64,000 nucleotides of DNA from Liminaster sp017519885 (GCA_017519885.1 JAFWRO010000021.1:81906-145905); one strand, 5' to 3'; shown: positions 9,025 to 17,105, numbered from the stretch's first letter. Program-made: numbers and translations. Notes: generated by a model not told the origin, from the sequence alone.

Positions 9025-9030
9025 GGGGGT
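8966..9030. repeat. Dispersed G/C-rich repeat, copy A
   Basis: The segment from CCCCCTAATCAGGTATTC through GGGGGATAGAGGGGGTGCGG matches, with two mismatches over the first 34 bp and one inserted block, the core of the element at 22336-22530. It supplies the TGA stop and C-terminal codons of the glycosyltransferase and may also form a hairpin between the two convergent genes. Confidence 0.85.
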
Positions 9031-9031
9031 C

Positions 9032-10012
9032 CTAGAACCCCACCTTCCCGCTAATCTCCGGATGACGAATCCACCACGTGACCAGTTTTTCGTTGCACGT
9101 CAGCAGTTTCATTCCAAGGTATTTCAGTTCATTGATCCACGGCAGCGGGTAAAGTCCCAGTTGCCGCAATGCTTCGATGCACTGCAGGGCATAGTCCGCA
9201 TCGTGTTGCTTCCTGATGAGCACGCGCAGCACGTCCATGCTCAGGTAGGACAATTTATATCGCATTACCGAGTCCAGGCCGTGTTCGTCGCGCCAACGGG
9301 TGAGATTGTTGAGGATGGTCATCGTGTCGTCCATCAGTTTGCGCTTGCGGGCTTCGGTGCGCGTGTTGATGCTGCTGCCCGAATGCTCATAATATAAATA
9401 GGTGTAGCCGCGCTTATAGACCACAGGACCAGCCAGCGTGAATAGTTTGAAGATAAGTTCCTCGTCCTGGTGATAGATGCCGGGCGTGAAGCGAAGTTCG
9501 GGATGTTGCATGAAGAGGCTGCGCTTGAACAGATATCCATAGACAAGTCCTTCGATGTTATGGCTTCGCACAAAATCTGCGCCCGTAGCATATTCTTGGT
9601 CGAAAGGCCAGCGTTCCATCTGATGGCTCCACGGACGCTGTGTGCCGTCTTCGAGCCGATACATGACCTGCACGCCGATGATGTCGTACTTCCCGCTTTG
9701 CATCGTGTCGATAGGCAGCACTTTGCCCTCCATCATCTTGTCGTCCGAATCGACCATGTAGATGTATTCGCCCGTTGCCTTCTCGATGGCAAGGTTGCGT
9801 GCCACGCTTTGTCCCTGGTTCTTCTGGTGGAACACTTTCACGCAGGGATGCTGCTGGGCATACTCGCCGAGTAGGGCAGGAGTGTCGTCGGTCGAACCAT
9901 CATCGACGACGATGACCTCCATGTCGTCAATGCCTTGTGCAATACAGGAGTCCAGGCAAGCAACGATGTATTTCTCCACGTTGTAGGCGGGAATAATGAA
10001 ACTCAGCAGCAT
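9032..10012 (-). CDS. Glycosyltransferase family 2
   Basis: A 326-residue GT-A enzyme. The start is the ATG at 10012 (MLLSFIIPAYNVEKYI); a longer frame to 10270 would run into the divergent gene. Motifs: MEVIVVDDGSTDDTP near residue 36-50 and the metal-binding MVDSDDKM (about 96-103). C-terminal residues resemble Bacteroidales capsule/LPS transferases. Cytoplasmic face of the membrane. It is transcribed opposite to its neighbours, with its own TAATTTTGC promoter element just upstream. Confidence 0.9.
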   Translation of the reverse strand: MLLSFIIPAYNVEKYIVACLDSCIAQGIDDMEVIVVDDGSTDDTPALLGEYAQQHPCVKVFHQKNQGQSVARNLAIEKATGEYIYMVDSDDKMMEGKVLPIDTMQSGKYDIIGVQVMYRLEDGTQRPWSHQMERWPFDQEYATGADFVRSHNIEGLVYGYLFKRSLFMQHPELRFTPGIYHQDEELIFKLFTLAGPVVYKRGYTYLYYEHSGSSINTRTEARKRKLMDDTMTILNNLTRWRDEHGLDSVMRYKLSYLSMDVLRVLIRKQHDADYALQCIEALRQLGLYPLPWINELKYLGMKLLTCNEKLVTWWIRHPEISGKVGF

Positions 10013-10031
10013 ATTTCTAACTTTTAACGGT

Positions 10032-10040
10032 GCAAAATTA
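10032..10040 (-). promoter_or_regulatory. -7 element of glycosyltransferase 2 promoter
   Basis: TAATTTTGC on the minus strand fits the Bacteroidales TAnnTTTG box and sits about 20 nt before the start codon. A -33 TTTG is not clear (CTTG at 10063-10066 is 22 bp away). Confidence 0.4.
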
Positions 10041-10083
10041 CAAAAAAAATTGATTCGATGCACAAGGTTTGAACAAAAATGCT

Positions 10084-10092
10084 TATCTTTGC
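10084..10092 (+). promoter_or_regulatory. -7 element of cotH-like gene promoter
   Basis: TATCTTTGC is a perfect Bacteroidales -7 box 24 nt before the chosen ATG. No TTTG lies at the usual 19-21 bp spacing, so strength is uncertain. Confidence 0.6.
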
Positions 10093-10115
10093 AGCGAAAA
10101 TTACCTCGTTCATCG

Positions 10116-11609
10116 ATGAAAGCCCCCTTTTTGAAGATGTTTCTCGTTTTGATTTGCTGGGTGTCGGCTCTGTGTCTGACTCCTTTGGCTGTCTTGGCCC
10201 AGGAGAAGGATAAGGACACTGTGGTCGTGCAGGCTATCGATACGACGTGGATGGCCGAACTCCCGGTCATCGAACTGACCTACAACAAGGCACGTCTCAA
10301 CAGCGATACTTTCATCCCAGGCAGGATGGTATATCATAGCATCGACAGCACGCGTCAGTACAGTTGCACCATAAGGCGTCGAGGTGGCACGTCGCTTCTT
10401 TTCGACAAGCCGAACTATGCGCTGAAATTCTACGACGAAGCGGGCAATTCGCTCGATGTGCGTTTCCTCGGTATGCGCAAGGACAACAACTGGATCCTCG
10501 ACGGCATGGCGCCCGATCATTCGAAGATGCGCAACCGCGTCTCGATGGACCTTTGGCTCGACTTTTCGCATCCGTCCTATCAACAGGAGGAGAACCCCAA
10601 TGCCATCAATGGTTATCGCGGCAAGTATGTCGAGGTCTATGCCAATGGTCAGTATATGGGCCTCTTCTGTCTGATGGAGCGCGTCGACCGAAAGCAACTC
10701 AAGGTGAAGAAGTTTGTCACCGATGAGGATGGCACCTCCCATCATCGTGGTCTCGTCTATAAGGTCATCAATGGCAAGGATACACGTACACCATACTTTT
10801 ATTGGAATCAGAACGCGCCTAACGATGCAAGTTCCTATTACGATGGCGTGCAGAGCGAATATCCCGACCCTCACGATGGCGAACCCTGGACATGGGATCC
10901 TTTGCGCAAGAACATCTATTACCTCGCAGGATATCGAGGAACAACATTCTACTCCCTTATAGGCAAATATTACGATTTGCCGGTCTTTTGCGACTTCATG
11001 CTGTTCCTCGACCTGCTCTATGCTTTCGACAACGTCGGCAAGAATTACTATTGCTGGTTCTACGATTATAGTTCAAATGACAAGCGTTTGGGCATCACGC
11101 CTTGGGACCTTGACGTCTCGTGGGGACGTGACGAGACGGGTGTTCGTGTCGCGGCTACCACGGAATTGACCAACAAGACCAATTTCCACACCCGTATGTC
11201 GGAACACTACAAGGGCTATGCCGATACCTTGTCCAACCGATATGCCGAGTTGCGCGACAACCTTTGGACAGAGCAGTCGCTTCTCGGCTACTTCGACCGT
11301 TACTTTGACTTGTTTACTCGAACCGGAGCGTTCGAACGTGAGCAGAACCGATGGATAGACTCCAACTGCAAGGTGCGCGATCTAGACCTCGAGAAGGAGT
11401 ATATCTACGGTTGGATCCACGATCGTCTCGCCTATCTCGATTCGGTCTATGGCTACATTGCTCCCCAAGCCATCCGTAGCATCCCCACCGACAAGAATCA
11501 ACCCCCATCTCCCTGCTACGACCTTTGGGGAAGGCGCATCCATCCTTCCTCCACCCGCTCCCCCGGTCTCTTCATCCAAGGAAAGCGAGTCATCAGCCAC
11601 CAGCAATAG
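10116..11609 (+). CDS. CotH-kinase-like protein, exported
   Basis: A 497-residue protein; the ATG at 10116 follows the TATCTTTGC promoter box and opens a signal peptide (cleavage near VLAQ). The central domain has the CotH pattern: RRRGGTSLLFDKPNYALKF, GMRKDNNWILDG followed by DHSKMRNR, GLFCLMERVDR and the metal/phosphate motif GITPWDLDVSWGRD. Spore-coat CotH is a protein kinase; in non-sporing Bacteroidetes the substrate is unknown. It lies among glycosyltransferases, so a surface-glycan or envelope role is inferred. The C-terminal tail (PSPCYDLWGRRIHPSS) resembles the short tails of exported Prevotella proteins. Confidence 0.85.
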   Translation: MKAPFLKMFLVLICWVSALCLTPLAVLAQEKDKDTVVVQAIDTTWMAELPVIELTYNKARLNSDTFIPGRMVYHSIDSTRQYSCTIRRRGGTSLLFDKPNYALKFYDEAGNSLDVRFLGMRKDNNWILDGMAPDHSKMRNRVSMDLWLDFSHPSYQQEENPNAINGYRGKYVEVYANGQYMGLFCLMERVDRKQLKVKKFVTDEDGTSHHRGLVYKVINGKDTRTPYFYWNQNAPNDASSYYDGVQSEYPDPHDGEPWTWDPLRKNIYYLAGYRGTTFYSLIGKYYDLPVFCDFMLFLDLLYAFDNVGKNYYCWFYDYSSNDKRLGITPWDLDVSWGRDETGVRVAATTELTNKTNFHTRMSEHYKGYADTLSNRYAELRDNLWTEQSLLGYFDRYFDLFTRTGAFEREQNRWIDSNCKVRDLDLEKEYIYGWIHDRLAYLDSVYGYIAPQAIRSIPTDKNQPPSPCYDLWGRRIHPSSTRSPGLFIQGKRVISHQQ

Positions 11610-11630
11610 GCCCCCTCGTCCGTTTCAGTC

Positions 11631-11698
11631 GCAGCCATGCTTGGCTGCCCCCTCGTCCCTTTGTCCCCTTTGTCCCCTGGCAGCCAAACATGGCTGCC
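11631..11698. repeat. Two copies of the GGCAGCCA-N4-TGGCTGCC hairpin
   Basis: Copies at 11631-11648 (loop TGCT) and 11679-11698 (loop AACA), both in the leader of the downstream glycosyltransferase and both read in its sense. The first is preceded by GTTTCAGTC, close to the flank of the copy near 7.7 kb. The two are linked by CCCTCGTCCCTTTGTCCCC-type sequence. Confidence 0.85.
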
Positions 11699-11701
11699 TC
11701 T

Positions 11702-11740
11702 CAACCCCTCGAACCTTTCGAACCCCTCGAACCCTTCACT
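11702..11740. repeat. 9-bp TTCGAA iteron array
   Basis: Four tandem 9-bp units (AACCCCTCG, AACCTTTCG, AACCCCTCG, AACCCTTCA) between the hairpins and the start codon of the glycosyltransferase. The same units recur inside that gene at 12358. Confidence 0.9.
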
Positions 11741-11755
11741 CCCCCTTTTCCCCCC

Positions 11756-12916
11756 ATGCGCATCCTTCTCTTCGGCGAATACAGCAACGTTCATCACACC
11801 CTCTGCGAGGCCTTGCGCCGCGCAGGGCACGAGGTGCTGCTCATCAGCGATGGCGACGGGTGGAAGGATTATCCGCGCGATGTGGACTTGCGTCGCACGA
11901 AGGAGGGCCCCGTCGGCTCCTTGATGTATCTGTCGAAGTTGGCTACCCTCTTGCCCAAACTGCGAGGCTATGATGTCGTGCAGATTGTCAATCCCATCTT
12001 CCTCGATGTCAAGGCTAGGTGGAACAAGTGGGTCTTCGATTATCTCAAGCGAAATAACGGTATCCTGTCGGTGGGTTGCTTTGGCGACGATTACTACGTC
12101 ATCAGCCGTATGCAGGACGACAAATACCTCGCCTATACCGATTTCTATGCCGCAGGCAAGGCAATCGACCATGAAGTGAATCGTCGCCGCATCGCTGCGT
12201 GGACAAAAGGCCCGAAGGCCGCATTGACACAATACGTGATGCAGTACGCCGACTGCCTCGTCCCCTGTCTCTACGAATACTGGAAGGTCTACGATACCCC
12301 CGAATTCCACTCCCGCCTCCGTTACATCCCCCTGCCCATCGATGTAAGCACCCCCTCAAACCTTTCGAACCTCTCGAACCCTTCGAACCTCTCGAACCCT
12401 TCACCCGAGTTGAAGCTCCGCCTCCTCTTCGCCTCCCAGAAACTGCGCGGCCAGATGAAGGGCACCGACAAACTGGAACCCCTGTTCGACAGGCTTGCCC
12501 AGGAGTTCCCCGACGCAATCGACTTGTGCAAGATTGAGTCGGTTCCCTTCGAGCAATATCAGCGTCTCGTGGCTGAGGCCGATGTTGTCGTCGATCAGCT
12601 CTACAGTTTCACCCCGGCGATGGGTGCGCTCGAAAGCTTGGCGCAGGGGAAAGTGGTGATCAGTGGCTACGAACCGGAGTATCAGCGGTTCATCGACGGG
12701 CCACAGGAATCCGGCATCATCAACCTTCGGCCCTTCGACGATGCCCACAACTACGAGGTGCTGCGCTCGACCTTGACCGACCGAAACAAAATAGCCCGAC
12801 TGCAGTCGATCAGTCAGGCTTTCGTTCGCAAGTATCACAATGCTGACGATGTGGCGCGTCAGTTCGTGGAGTTCTGGTCCTTGGCCTCTTCGTCCAGGCG
12901 GCCCTCCCACAAGTAG
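11756..12916 (+). CDS. GT-B glycosyltransferase with in-frame iteron insert
   Basis: A 386-residue GT-B protein starting MRILLFGEYSNVHHTLCEAL; the frame is open far upstream, but this ATG follows the leader repeats and matches the usual N-terminal beta strand. The C-terminal half has LRLLFASQKLRGQMKGTDKL and TPAMGALESLAQGKVVISGY, the usual donor-binding block. Between the two lobes (residues about 198-218) it carries STPSNLSNLSNPSNLSNPS, encoded by 9-bp TTCGAA repeats. The 3' end overlaps the convergent symporter gene by 58 bp. Donor and acceptor unknown. Confidence 0.82.
   Translation: MRILLFGEYSNVHHTLCEALRRAGHEVLLISDGDGWKDYPRDVDLRRTKEGPVGSLMYLSKLATLLPKLRGYDVVQIVNPIFLDVKARWNKWVFDYLKRNNGILSVGCFGDDYYVISRMQDDKYLAYTDFYAAGKAIDHEVNRRRIAAWTKGPKAALTQYVMQYADCLVPCLYEYWKVYDTPEFHSRLRYIPLPIDVSTPSNLSNLSNPSNLSNPSPELKLRLLFASQKLRGQMKGTDKLEPLFDRLAQEFPDAIDLCKIESVPFEQYQRLVAEADVVVDQLYSFTPAMGALESLAQGKVVISGYEPEYQRFIDGPQESGIINLRPFDDAHNYEVLRSTLTDRNKIARLQSISQAFVRKYHNADDVARQFVEFWSLASSSRRPSHK
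12358..12408. repeat. 9-bp TTCGAA iteron array inside a coding region
   Basis: Units AACCTTTCG, AACCTCTCG, AACCCTTCG, AACCTCTCG, AACCCTTCA, each three codons (Asn-Leu/Pro-Ser). Frame is kept because the period is 9. The sequence is nearly the same as the leader array 650 bp upstream. Confidence 0.92.
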
Positions 12917-14247
12917 TACCTCGTTTCCTTGACGAGCACACCGCTCAGCACGAGGAGGCAGATGAGGTTGGGGATGGCCATCAGGGCATTGGCGGCATCG
13001 CCGAAGTTCCACACCGCTTCGAGCGCATTCGTTGCACCGAAATAGGTGCCGATGGTGATGAGCACGCGGAAGATGTATCGGCCCACCTTGCCGTACTTGC
13101 CGCAAAGGTACTCCAAGGCCTTCTCGCCATAGTAGCTCCAGCCCAGGATGGTGCTGAAGGCGAAAGTGAAGATGGCAATGCTTAGCAGAACGCCTCCCAC
13201 ATTATAGCCGGCGAAGGCGATGGGGATTTGCTCAAACGCCTGTCGGGTCAAGGTGGCCGATGCCGACGAATCGACACCATTGTCTGCCAGGATGGTGGTG
13301 ACAAGCACAAGGCCGGTGAGTGCGCAGATGATGACGGTGTCCCAGAAGACCGAGGTACTCGATACCAGTGCCTGGCGCACGGGATTCTTCGTCTTGGCAG
13401 CTGCGGCTACGATGGGTGCCGAACCCAGACCTGCCTCGTTGCTGAAAAGGCCGCGGGCAATACCATAGCGCATCGAAAGCATGATGGTCGAGCCGATGAA
13501 TCCGCCTGTCGCAGCCTGTGCCGAGAAGGCACTCTTCAGGATCACCGCGATGGCTTCGCCGATATACTGGCCATGGTGGATCAGCAGCACGATGCAGCCT
13601 GCCACATAGAAGACCGCCATGAACGGAACGAGGAGTTCGCAGACCCTGGCAATGCCTTTCACGCCAAAGATGACCACCGAGCCGATGAGGATGGCAAGGA
13701 CGAGTCCAATCCACGTCGTGTCCCATCCGAAACTCTCTGCCGCCATGGTCGAGATGGCATTGCTCTGGATGGTGCAGCCGATGCCGAAGGTGGCAAGGAA
13801 CGCAAAGAGGGCGAACAGCACGGCCAGCCACTTGCAGCCCATGCCTCGCTCGATGGCGTACATGGGTCCGCCCAGCATCGTGCCTTCTTTCGTCGTGATG
13901 CGGTACTTGATCGAAAGCAGGCCCTCGGCATATTTGGTGGCGATGCCGAACACACCGGTCACCCAGCACCAGAAGACGGCACCCGGTCCGCCCATCGTAA
14001 CGGCTGTGGCCACGCCGATGATGTTGCCGGTACCGATGGTTGCAGCAAGGCCCGTGGCAAGGGCAGCGAATTGCGACACGTCGCCCTTCGAGTTTGCATC
14101 ACGCTGGAATGACAGCCTGATGGCTTTGCCGATGTAACGCTGTGGAAACTTCAGTCTGATGGTCAGGAAAATGTGTGTGCCTACAAGCAGCACGATCATG
14201 GGCCAACCCCACAGGTAGCCGTTCAGCGTATTGAGTATTTCGTTCAT
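12859..14247 (-). CDS. Alanine/glycine:cation symporter (AGCS family)
   Basis: A 462-residue polytopic membrane protein of normal family length. The AGCS signature region is clear: GLAATIGTGNIIGVATAV (about 68-85) with GGPGAVFWCW just after, and RGLFSNEAGLGSAPIVAAAA (about 265-285). It takes up alanine or glycine with Na+ or H+. The C-terminus overlaps the convergent glycosyltransferase gene. The leader contains a 10-bp repeat array and a TATCTTTGC promoter box about 145 bp upstream. Confidence 0.93.
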   Translation of the reverse strand: MNEILNTLNGYLWGWPMIVLLVGTHIFLTIRLKFPQRYIGKAIRLSFQRDANSKGDVSQFAALATGLAATIGTGNIIGVATAVTMGGPGAVFWCWVTGVFGIATKYAEGLLSIKYRITTKEGTMLGGPMYAIERGMGCKWLAVLFALFAFLATFGIGCTIQSNAISTMAAESFGWDTTWIGLVLAILIGSVVIFGVKGIARVCELLVPFMAVFYVAGCIVLLIHHGQYIGEAIAVILKSAFSAQAATGGFIGSTIMLSMRYGIARGLFSNEAGLGSAPIVAAAAKTKNPVRQALVSSTSVFWDTVIICALTGLVLVTTILADNGVDSSASATLTRQAFEQIPIAFAGYNVGGVLLSIAIFTFAFSTILGWSYYGEKALEYLCGKYGKVGRYIFRVLITIGTYFGATNALEAVWNFGDAANALMAIPNLICLLVLSGVLVKETRYYLWEGRLDEEAKDQNSTN

Positions 14248-14255
14248 TGCAAATA

Positions 14256-14305
14256 GGGAGTTAATGGGAGTTAGCGGGAGTTAACGGGAGTTAGCGGACG
14301 TTACC
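14256..14305. repeat. 10-bp GGGAGTTARC iteron array
   Basis: Five tandem 10-bp units (GGGAGTTAAT, GGGAGTTAGC, GGGAGTTAAC, GGGAGTTAGC, then degenerate GGACGTTACC) lying directly upstream of the symporter start, in its transcribed leader. A further inverted copy, GTTAACTCCCG, is at about 14366-14377. Confidence 0.9.
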
Positions 14306-14387
14306 AATAGGGACGAATGGGGGGCAAAAGTGGCGTTAATTGGAGTCAAGGCGAAGGTATCGTCCGTTAACTCCCGAATTAATCGCT

Positions 14388-14420
14388 GCAAAGATAACGG
14401 ATTTTTGTCAAATTACCAAT
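14388..14420 (-). promoter_or_regulatory. Promoter of the AGCS symporter gene
   Basis: On the minus strand TATCTTTGC (14388-14396) is a perfect -7 box; ATTGG 20 bp further is a weak -33 match. It predicts a leader of about 135 nt that includes the 10-bp iteron array. Confidence 0.6.
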
Positions 14421-14445
14421 TTTTTGACCGAATATTTAGCAAAAG

Positions 14446-15411
14446 ATGACTGTTTTCGTCCTTTTAGGTCCCACTGCTGTCGGAAAAACGGCTCTCAGCT
14501 TGCAAATGGCTGAGATGTTGGGCGTGCCCATCATCAATTGTGACTCGCGGCAGATCTATCGCGAGATACCAGTTTGCACCGCAGCCCCAACGGCTGAGGA
14601 GCAGGCACGGGTGCAGCATTACTTTGTGGGTGCTCACGGCCTGGAGGATGCTTACAGTGCCGCACAGTACGAGACCGATGTCATGCGTCTCTTTGCTTCG
14701 TGTCCAGGGGATTATCTCCTTTCGGGCGGTTCTATGATGTATATCGATGCGGTGACTAAGGGCATCGACGACATGCCGCAGGCCGACCCTGCCATTCGTG
14801 CCATGTTGCGTGAACGTCTTGCTGCAGAAGGTCTCGCTCCCTTGCTCGACGAGTTGCGTCGGCTTGACCCCGCTTACTACGAGGCCGTCGATCGTCACAA
14901 TCCCCAGCGTGTCATCCACGGCCTGGAGATGTGCCTCACCACGGGGCGTCCCTTCAGCACGTTCCGCACGGGGCAGTCCAAGCCGCGTCCGTTCAACATC
15001 GTCAAGATTGGTCTTCGCCGTGATCGCGACGAACTCTATCGTCGTATCGACCAGCGTGTCGAGCAGATGCTTGCCCAGGGTCTCGAAGCCGAGACGCGCG
15101 CCGTCTATGAGCGTTTCCAGGCCGACATCGACCGTCAGTTCGCCTCTGTCGTCCGCAATCCCGGACCCACTGAAGCACAGCCCATCCCCAACCTCCTGCC
15201 TGCTTCGCTCAACACCGTCGGGCTGAAGGAGATGCTGCTTCACTATGCCGGCATCTATTCCCTCGACCAGGCTGTGGAGCGCATCCAGCACAATTCGCGC
15301 ATCTACAGCAAGAAGCAGATGACCTGGTTCCAGCGCGACCCCACCATACGCTGGTTCCACCCCGACGAGGCAGACGAGGTGCTGCGTTATGCGATGAGCA
15401 CGAAAGAGTGA
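14446..15411 (+). CDS. miaA: tRNA dimethylallyltransferase MiaA
   Basis: A 321-residue enzyme that transfers a dimethylallyl group from DMAPP to A37 of tRNAs reading UNN codons. Visible: P-loop GPTAVGKT (residues 8-15), IINCDSRQIYRE (25-36), and LLSGGSMMYIDAVTKGIDD (about 87-105), the usual MiaA order, plus the C-terminal ITRNYSKKQMTWFQR-type block (here RIYSKKQMTWFQRDP). Length is slightly above the usual 300-315. Divergent from the symporter; followed by a strong hairpin, so probably monocistronic. Confidence 0.96.
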   Translation: MTVFVLLGPTAVGKTALSLQMAEMLGVPIINCDSRQIYREIPVCTAAPTAEEQARVQHYFVGAHGLEDAYSAAQYETDVMRLFASCPGDYLLSGGSMMYIDAVTKGIDDMPQADPAIRAMLRERLAAEGLAPLLDELRRLDPAYYEAVDRHNPQRVIHGLEMCLTTGRPFSTFRTGQSKPRPFNIVKIGLRRDRDELYRRIDQRVEQMLAQGLEAETRAVYERFQADIDRQFASVVRNPGPTEAQPIPNLLPASLNTVGLKEMLLHYAGIYSLDQAVERIQHNSRIYSKKQMTWFQRDPTIRWFHPDEADEVLRYAMSTKE

Positions 15412-15448
15412 TTAAAGGCTAACTGGTATTTCCGTTTGGATAAAATAA

Positions 15449-15490
15449 GAGGGCGTGCCGGAAGTCATTCGTTGGCTTCGGCACGCCCTC
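15449..15490 (+). terminator. Hairpin terminator after miaA
   Basis: GAGGGCGTGCC pairs perfectly with GGCACGCCCTC, extended by GGAAG/CTTC with one bulge. The 3' tract is AATAATATAA rather than a T run, so termination may be factor-assisted or only stabilising. Confidence 0.7.
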
Positions 15491-15544
15491 AATAATATAA
15501 CTGCTCAGGATTAGGCGAAGTGTGGCATCATTCGCTTAAATTCC

Positions 15545-15766
15545 TCAGTCATCCTCAGGGAAATACTCATAATATATATCTGCAATCGTATCGGCAAATC
15601 CCCATCCACAAGGCGAGGCCCATACTACACACTGCTTCAGACGGGGCTTGAAATGCTCCAGCAAATTGTTCTTGGCAATAAACTCCATGGTCTTTTCGAA
15701 GTTGTTCTCCACAGAAGTGTAATACTGCTCCCACAAGGCAAAGAAAAACTTATTATAGGACTTTTC
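15545..15766 (-). pseudogene. Possible gene remnant, C-terminal fragment
   Basis: An open frame of 73 codons without ATG, ending FADTIADIYYEYFPEDD. It reads like the end of a real soluble protein (EKSYNKFFFALWEQYYTSVE at its beginning) but is cut by TAA at 15767, and the only start would be TTG at 15736. I do not recognise the family. The neighbourhood is accessory DNA with direct repeats, which fits decay. It could also be a small intact gene. Confidence 0.35.
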
Positions 15767-15825
15767 TTAATCTTTGTCAATGCTTATCTGGAGTTTTTCT
15801 GCATTTTACCAAATAATCATATCTG

Positions 15826-15909
15826 TTTTTTGATAGAATGCTCATTCAGCAAAAAATGGTTTGCTGTGACTCATTATTTTTCTTGATTCAACCGATTGCA
15901 TTGATTGCA
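15826..15909. repeat. Direct repeat 1 flanking rhuM-fic
   Basis: 84 bp running from TTTTTTGATAGAATGCTCA to CAACCGATTGCATTGATTGCA, matching 17106-17191 with a few substitutions and small indels around the middle. It lies just beyond the stop of the RhuM-Fic gene. Confidence 0.92.
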
Positions 15910-15945
15910 CAACTTATATGGTTGCCTATGCGTTTATTCTCCGCT

Positions 15946-16947
15946 TTATTCATCGTTGTTCTTGTTTATCAGATTGACCACAACCTTCACCATGACATCT
16001 TTTTCTTCCGTTCTACTTTCGGCAATCATCAGAGTAAGGGCAACGAGAGTGCTGTCGGCAATACGCTTGGTGCCGTCGGGATGGTAGAGGATGTGATTTT
16101 TGTTGAGGAACCAAAGGAACAACGTGGCAGCAATGCGCTTGTTGCCGTCAATGAAAGAGTGGTTCTTCGTTACGAGATAGAGCAGCATGGCAGCTTTCTC
16201 CTCTACGCTGGGATATAGTTCTTCCCCGTCAAAAGTTTGGTATATCTGTCCAACACTGCTTTTGAAAGATTCGTCTTTCTCTTTTCCAAATAGAGTGGAC
16301 CCACCAAACTTTTCGCGCAATCCATTGATGGCCCCCATTGCATTCTCGTAAGTAGCGTGGAAGGGCTCTTCCTTTGTGGTCTTGTTGATAGTAAGCCGCT
16401 CGTAATCGTAGTTGTCGAGGGTGTCAAGCGCATACGTGTAGTCTGTCACCACCTCGAACAAAGCATTGGCCTCGTCGTTAGATAACAATGGCTGGCTTTG
16501 TATAGTACGTCCAAGCATACCGACCAGTTGGCGCAACTCGACAATCTGCTCTTTGCGAATACGCTCATTGACGGCATAGCCTTTAATGAGATACTGCTTT
16601 AAGACATTGTTAGCCCATTGACGGAACTGCACACCTCGTTTACTCTTGACTCGATAGCCAACAGAAGTTATCACTTCAAGGTTAAAATAGTCTATCTCAT
16701 GAGTCTGAGTTTTACCTTCTATAGCACCATGTTGAGTGGTATTCGCAAATTTTGCGACTACCACAGAACCTGCTAATTCCTCTTTAAGTGCATTATTGAT
16801 ATGCTTGCTGATGGTCTTATAGTCTCGCCCAAACAGAATGGCAATCTGCTGGCGAGTGAGCCAGATCATATCGTTCTCCATTCGGACATCCACCTTCGTT
16901 TGTCCGTCTTCTGTCTGATATATGATGATTTGATTATTCGACTCCAT
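15946..16947 (-). CDS. RhuM-Fic fusion protein
   Basis: A 333-residue two-domain protein. The N-terminal half (about 1-150) is the RhuM domain, with WLTRQQIAILFGRDYKTISKH as a DNA-binding-like helix-turn-helix and GYRVKSKRGVQFRQWANNVL. The C-terminal half is a Fic/DOC domain with the active-site motif HSFIDGNKR (263-271), which keeps the catalytic His and the GNKR phosphate loop. Fic enzymes AMPylate or phosphorylate target proteins and often act as toxins. No antitoxin gene is seen next to it. The gene is AT-rich and sits between two 85-bp direct repeats, which suggests horizontal acquisition. Confidence 0.9.
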   Translation of the reverse strand: MESNNQIIIYQTEDGQTKVDVRMENDMIWLTRQQIAILFGRDYKTISKHINNALKEELAGSVVVAKFANTTQHGAIEGKTQTHEIDYFNLEVITSVGYRVKSKRGVQFRQWANNVLKQYLIKGYAVNERIRKEQIVELRQLVGMLGRTIQSQPLLSNDEANALFEVVTDYTYALDTLDNYDYERLTINKTTKEEPFHATYENAMGAINGLREKFGGSTLFGKEKDESFKSSVGQIYQTFDGEELYPSVEEKAAMLLYLVTKNHSFIDGNKRIAATLFLWFLNKNHILYHPDGTKRIADSTLVALTLMIAESRTEEKDVMVKVVVNLINKNNDE

Positions 16948-17092
16948 AACCTAATGAATTTAAATTCTCCTTCAGCAGTAATTTGCTTTCTTCACAACAA
17001 GTTTCCTTGCACAGCTTCGCCAAGGCCCGTCACATGGCAAGTCGGAACCGATATGGGCAGAAGGGTGTGAGATGATAGGTCTTCATTCGCGT

Positions 17093-17101
17093 GCAAATAT
17101 A
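17093..17101 (-). promoter_or_regulatory. -7 element of rhuM-fic promoter
   Basis: TATATTTGC on the minus strand, about 145 nt before the start codon. The -33 position falls inside direct repeat 2, so the repeat carries part of this promoter. Confidence 0.5.
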
Positions 17102-17105
17102 CACA

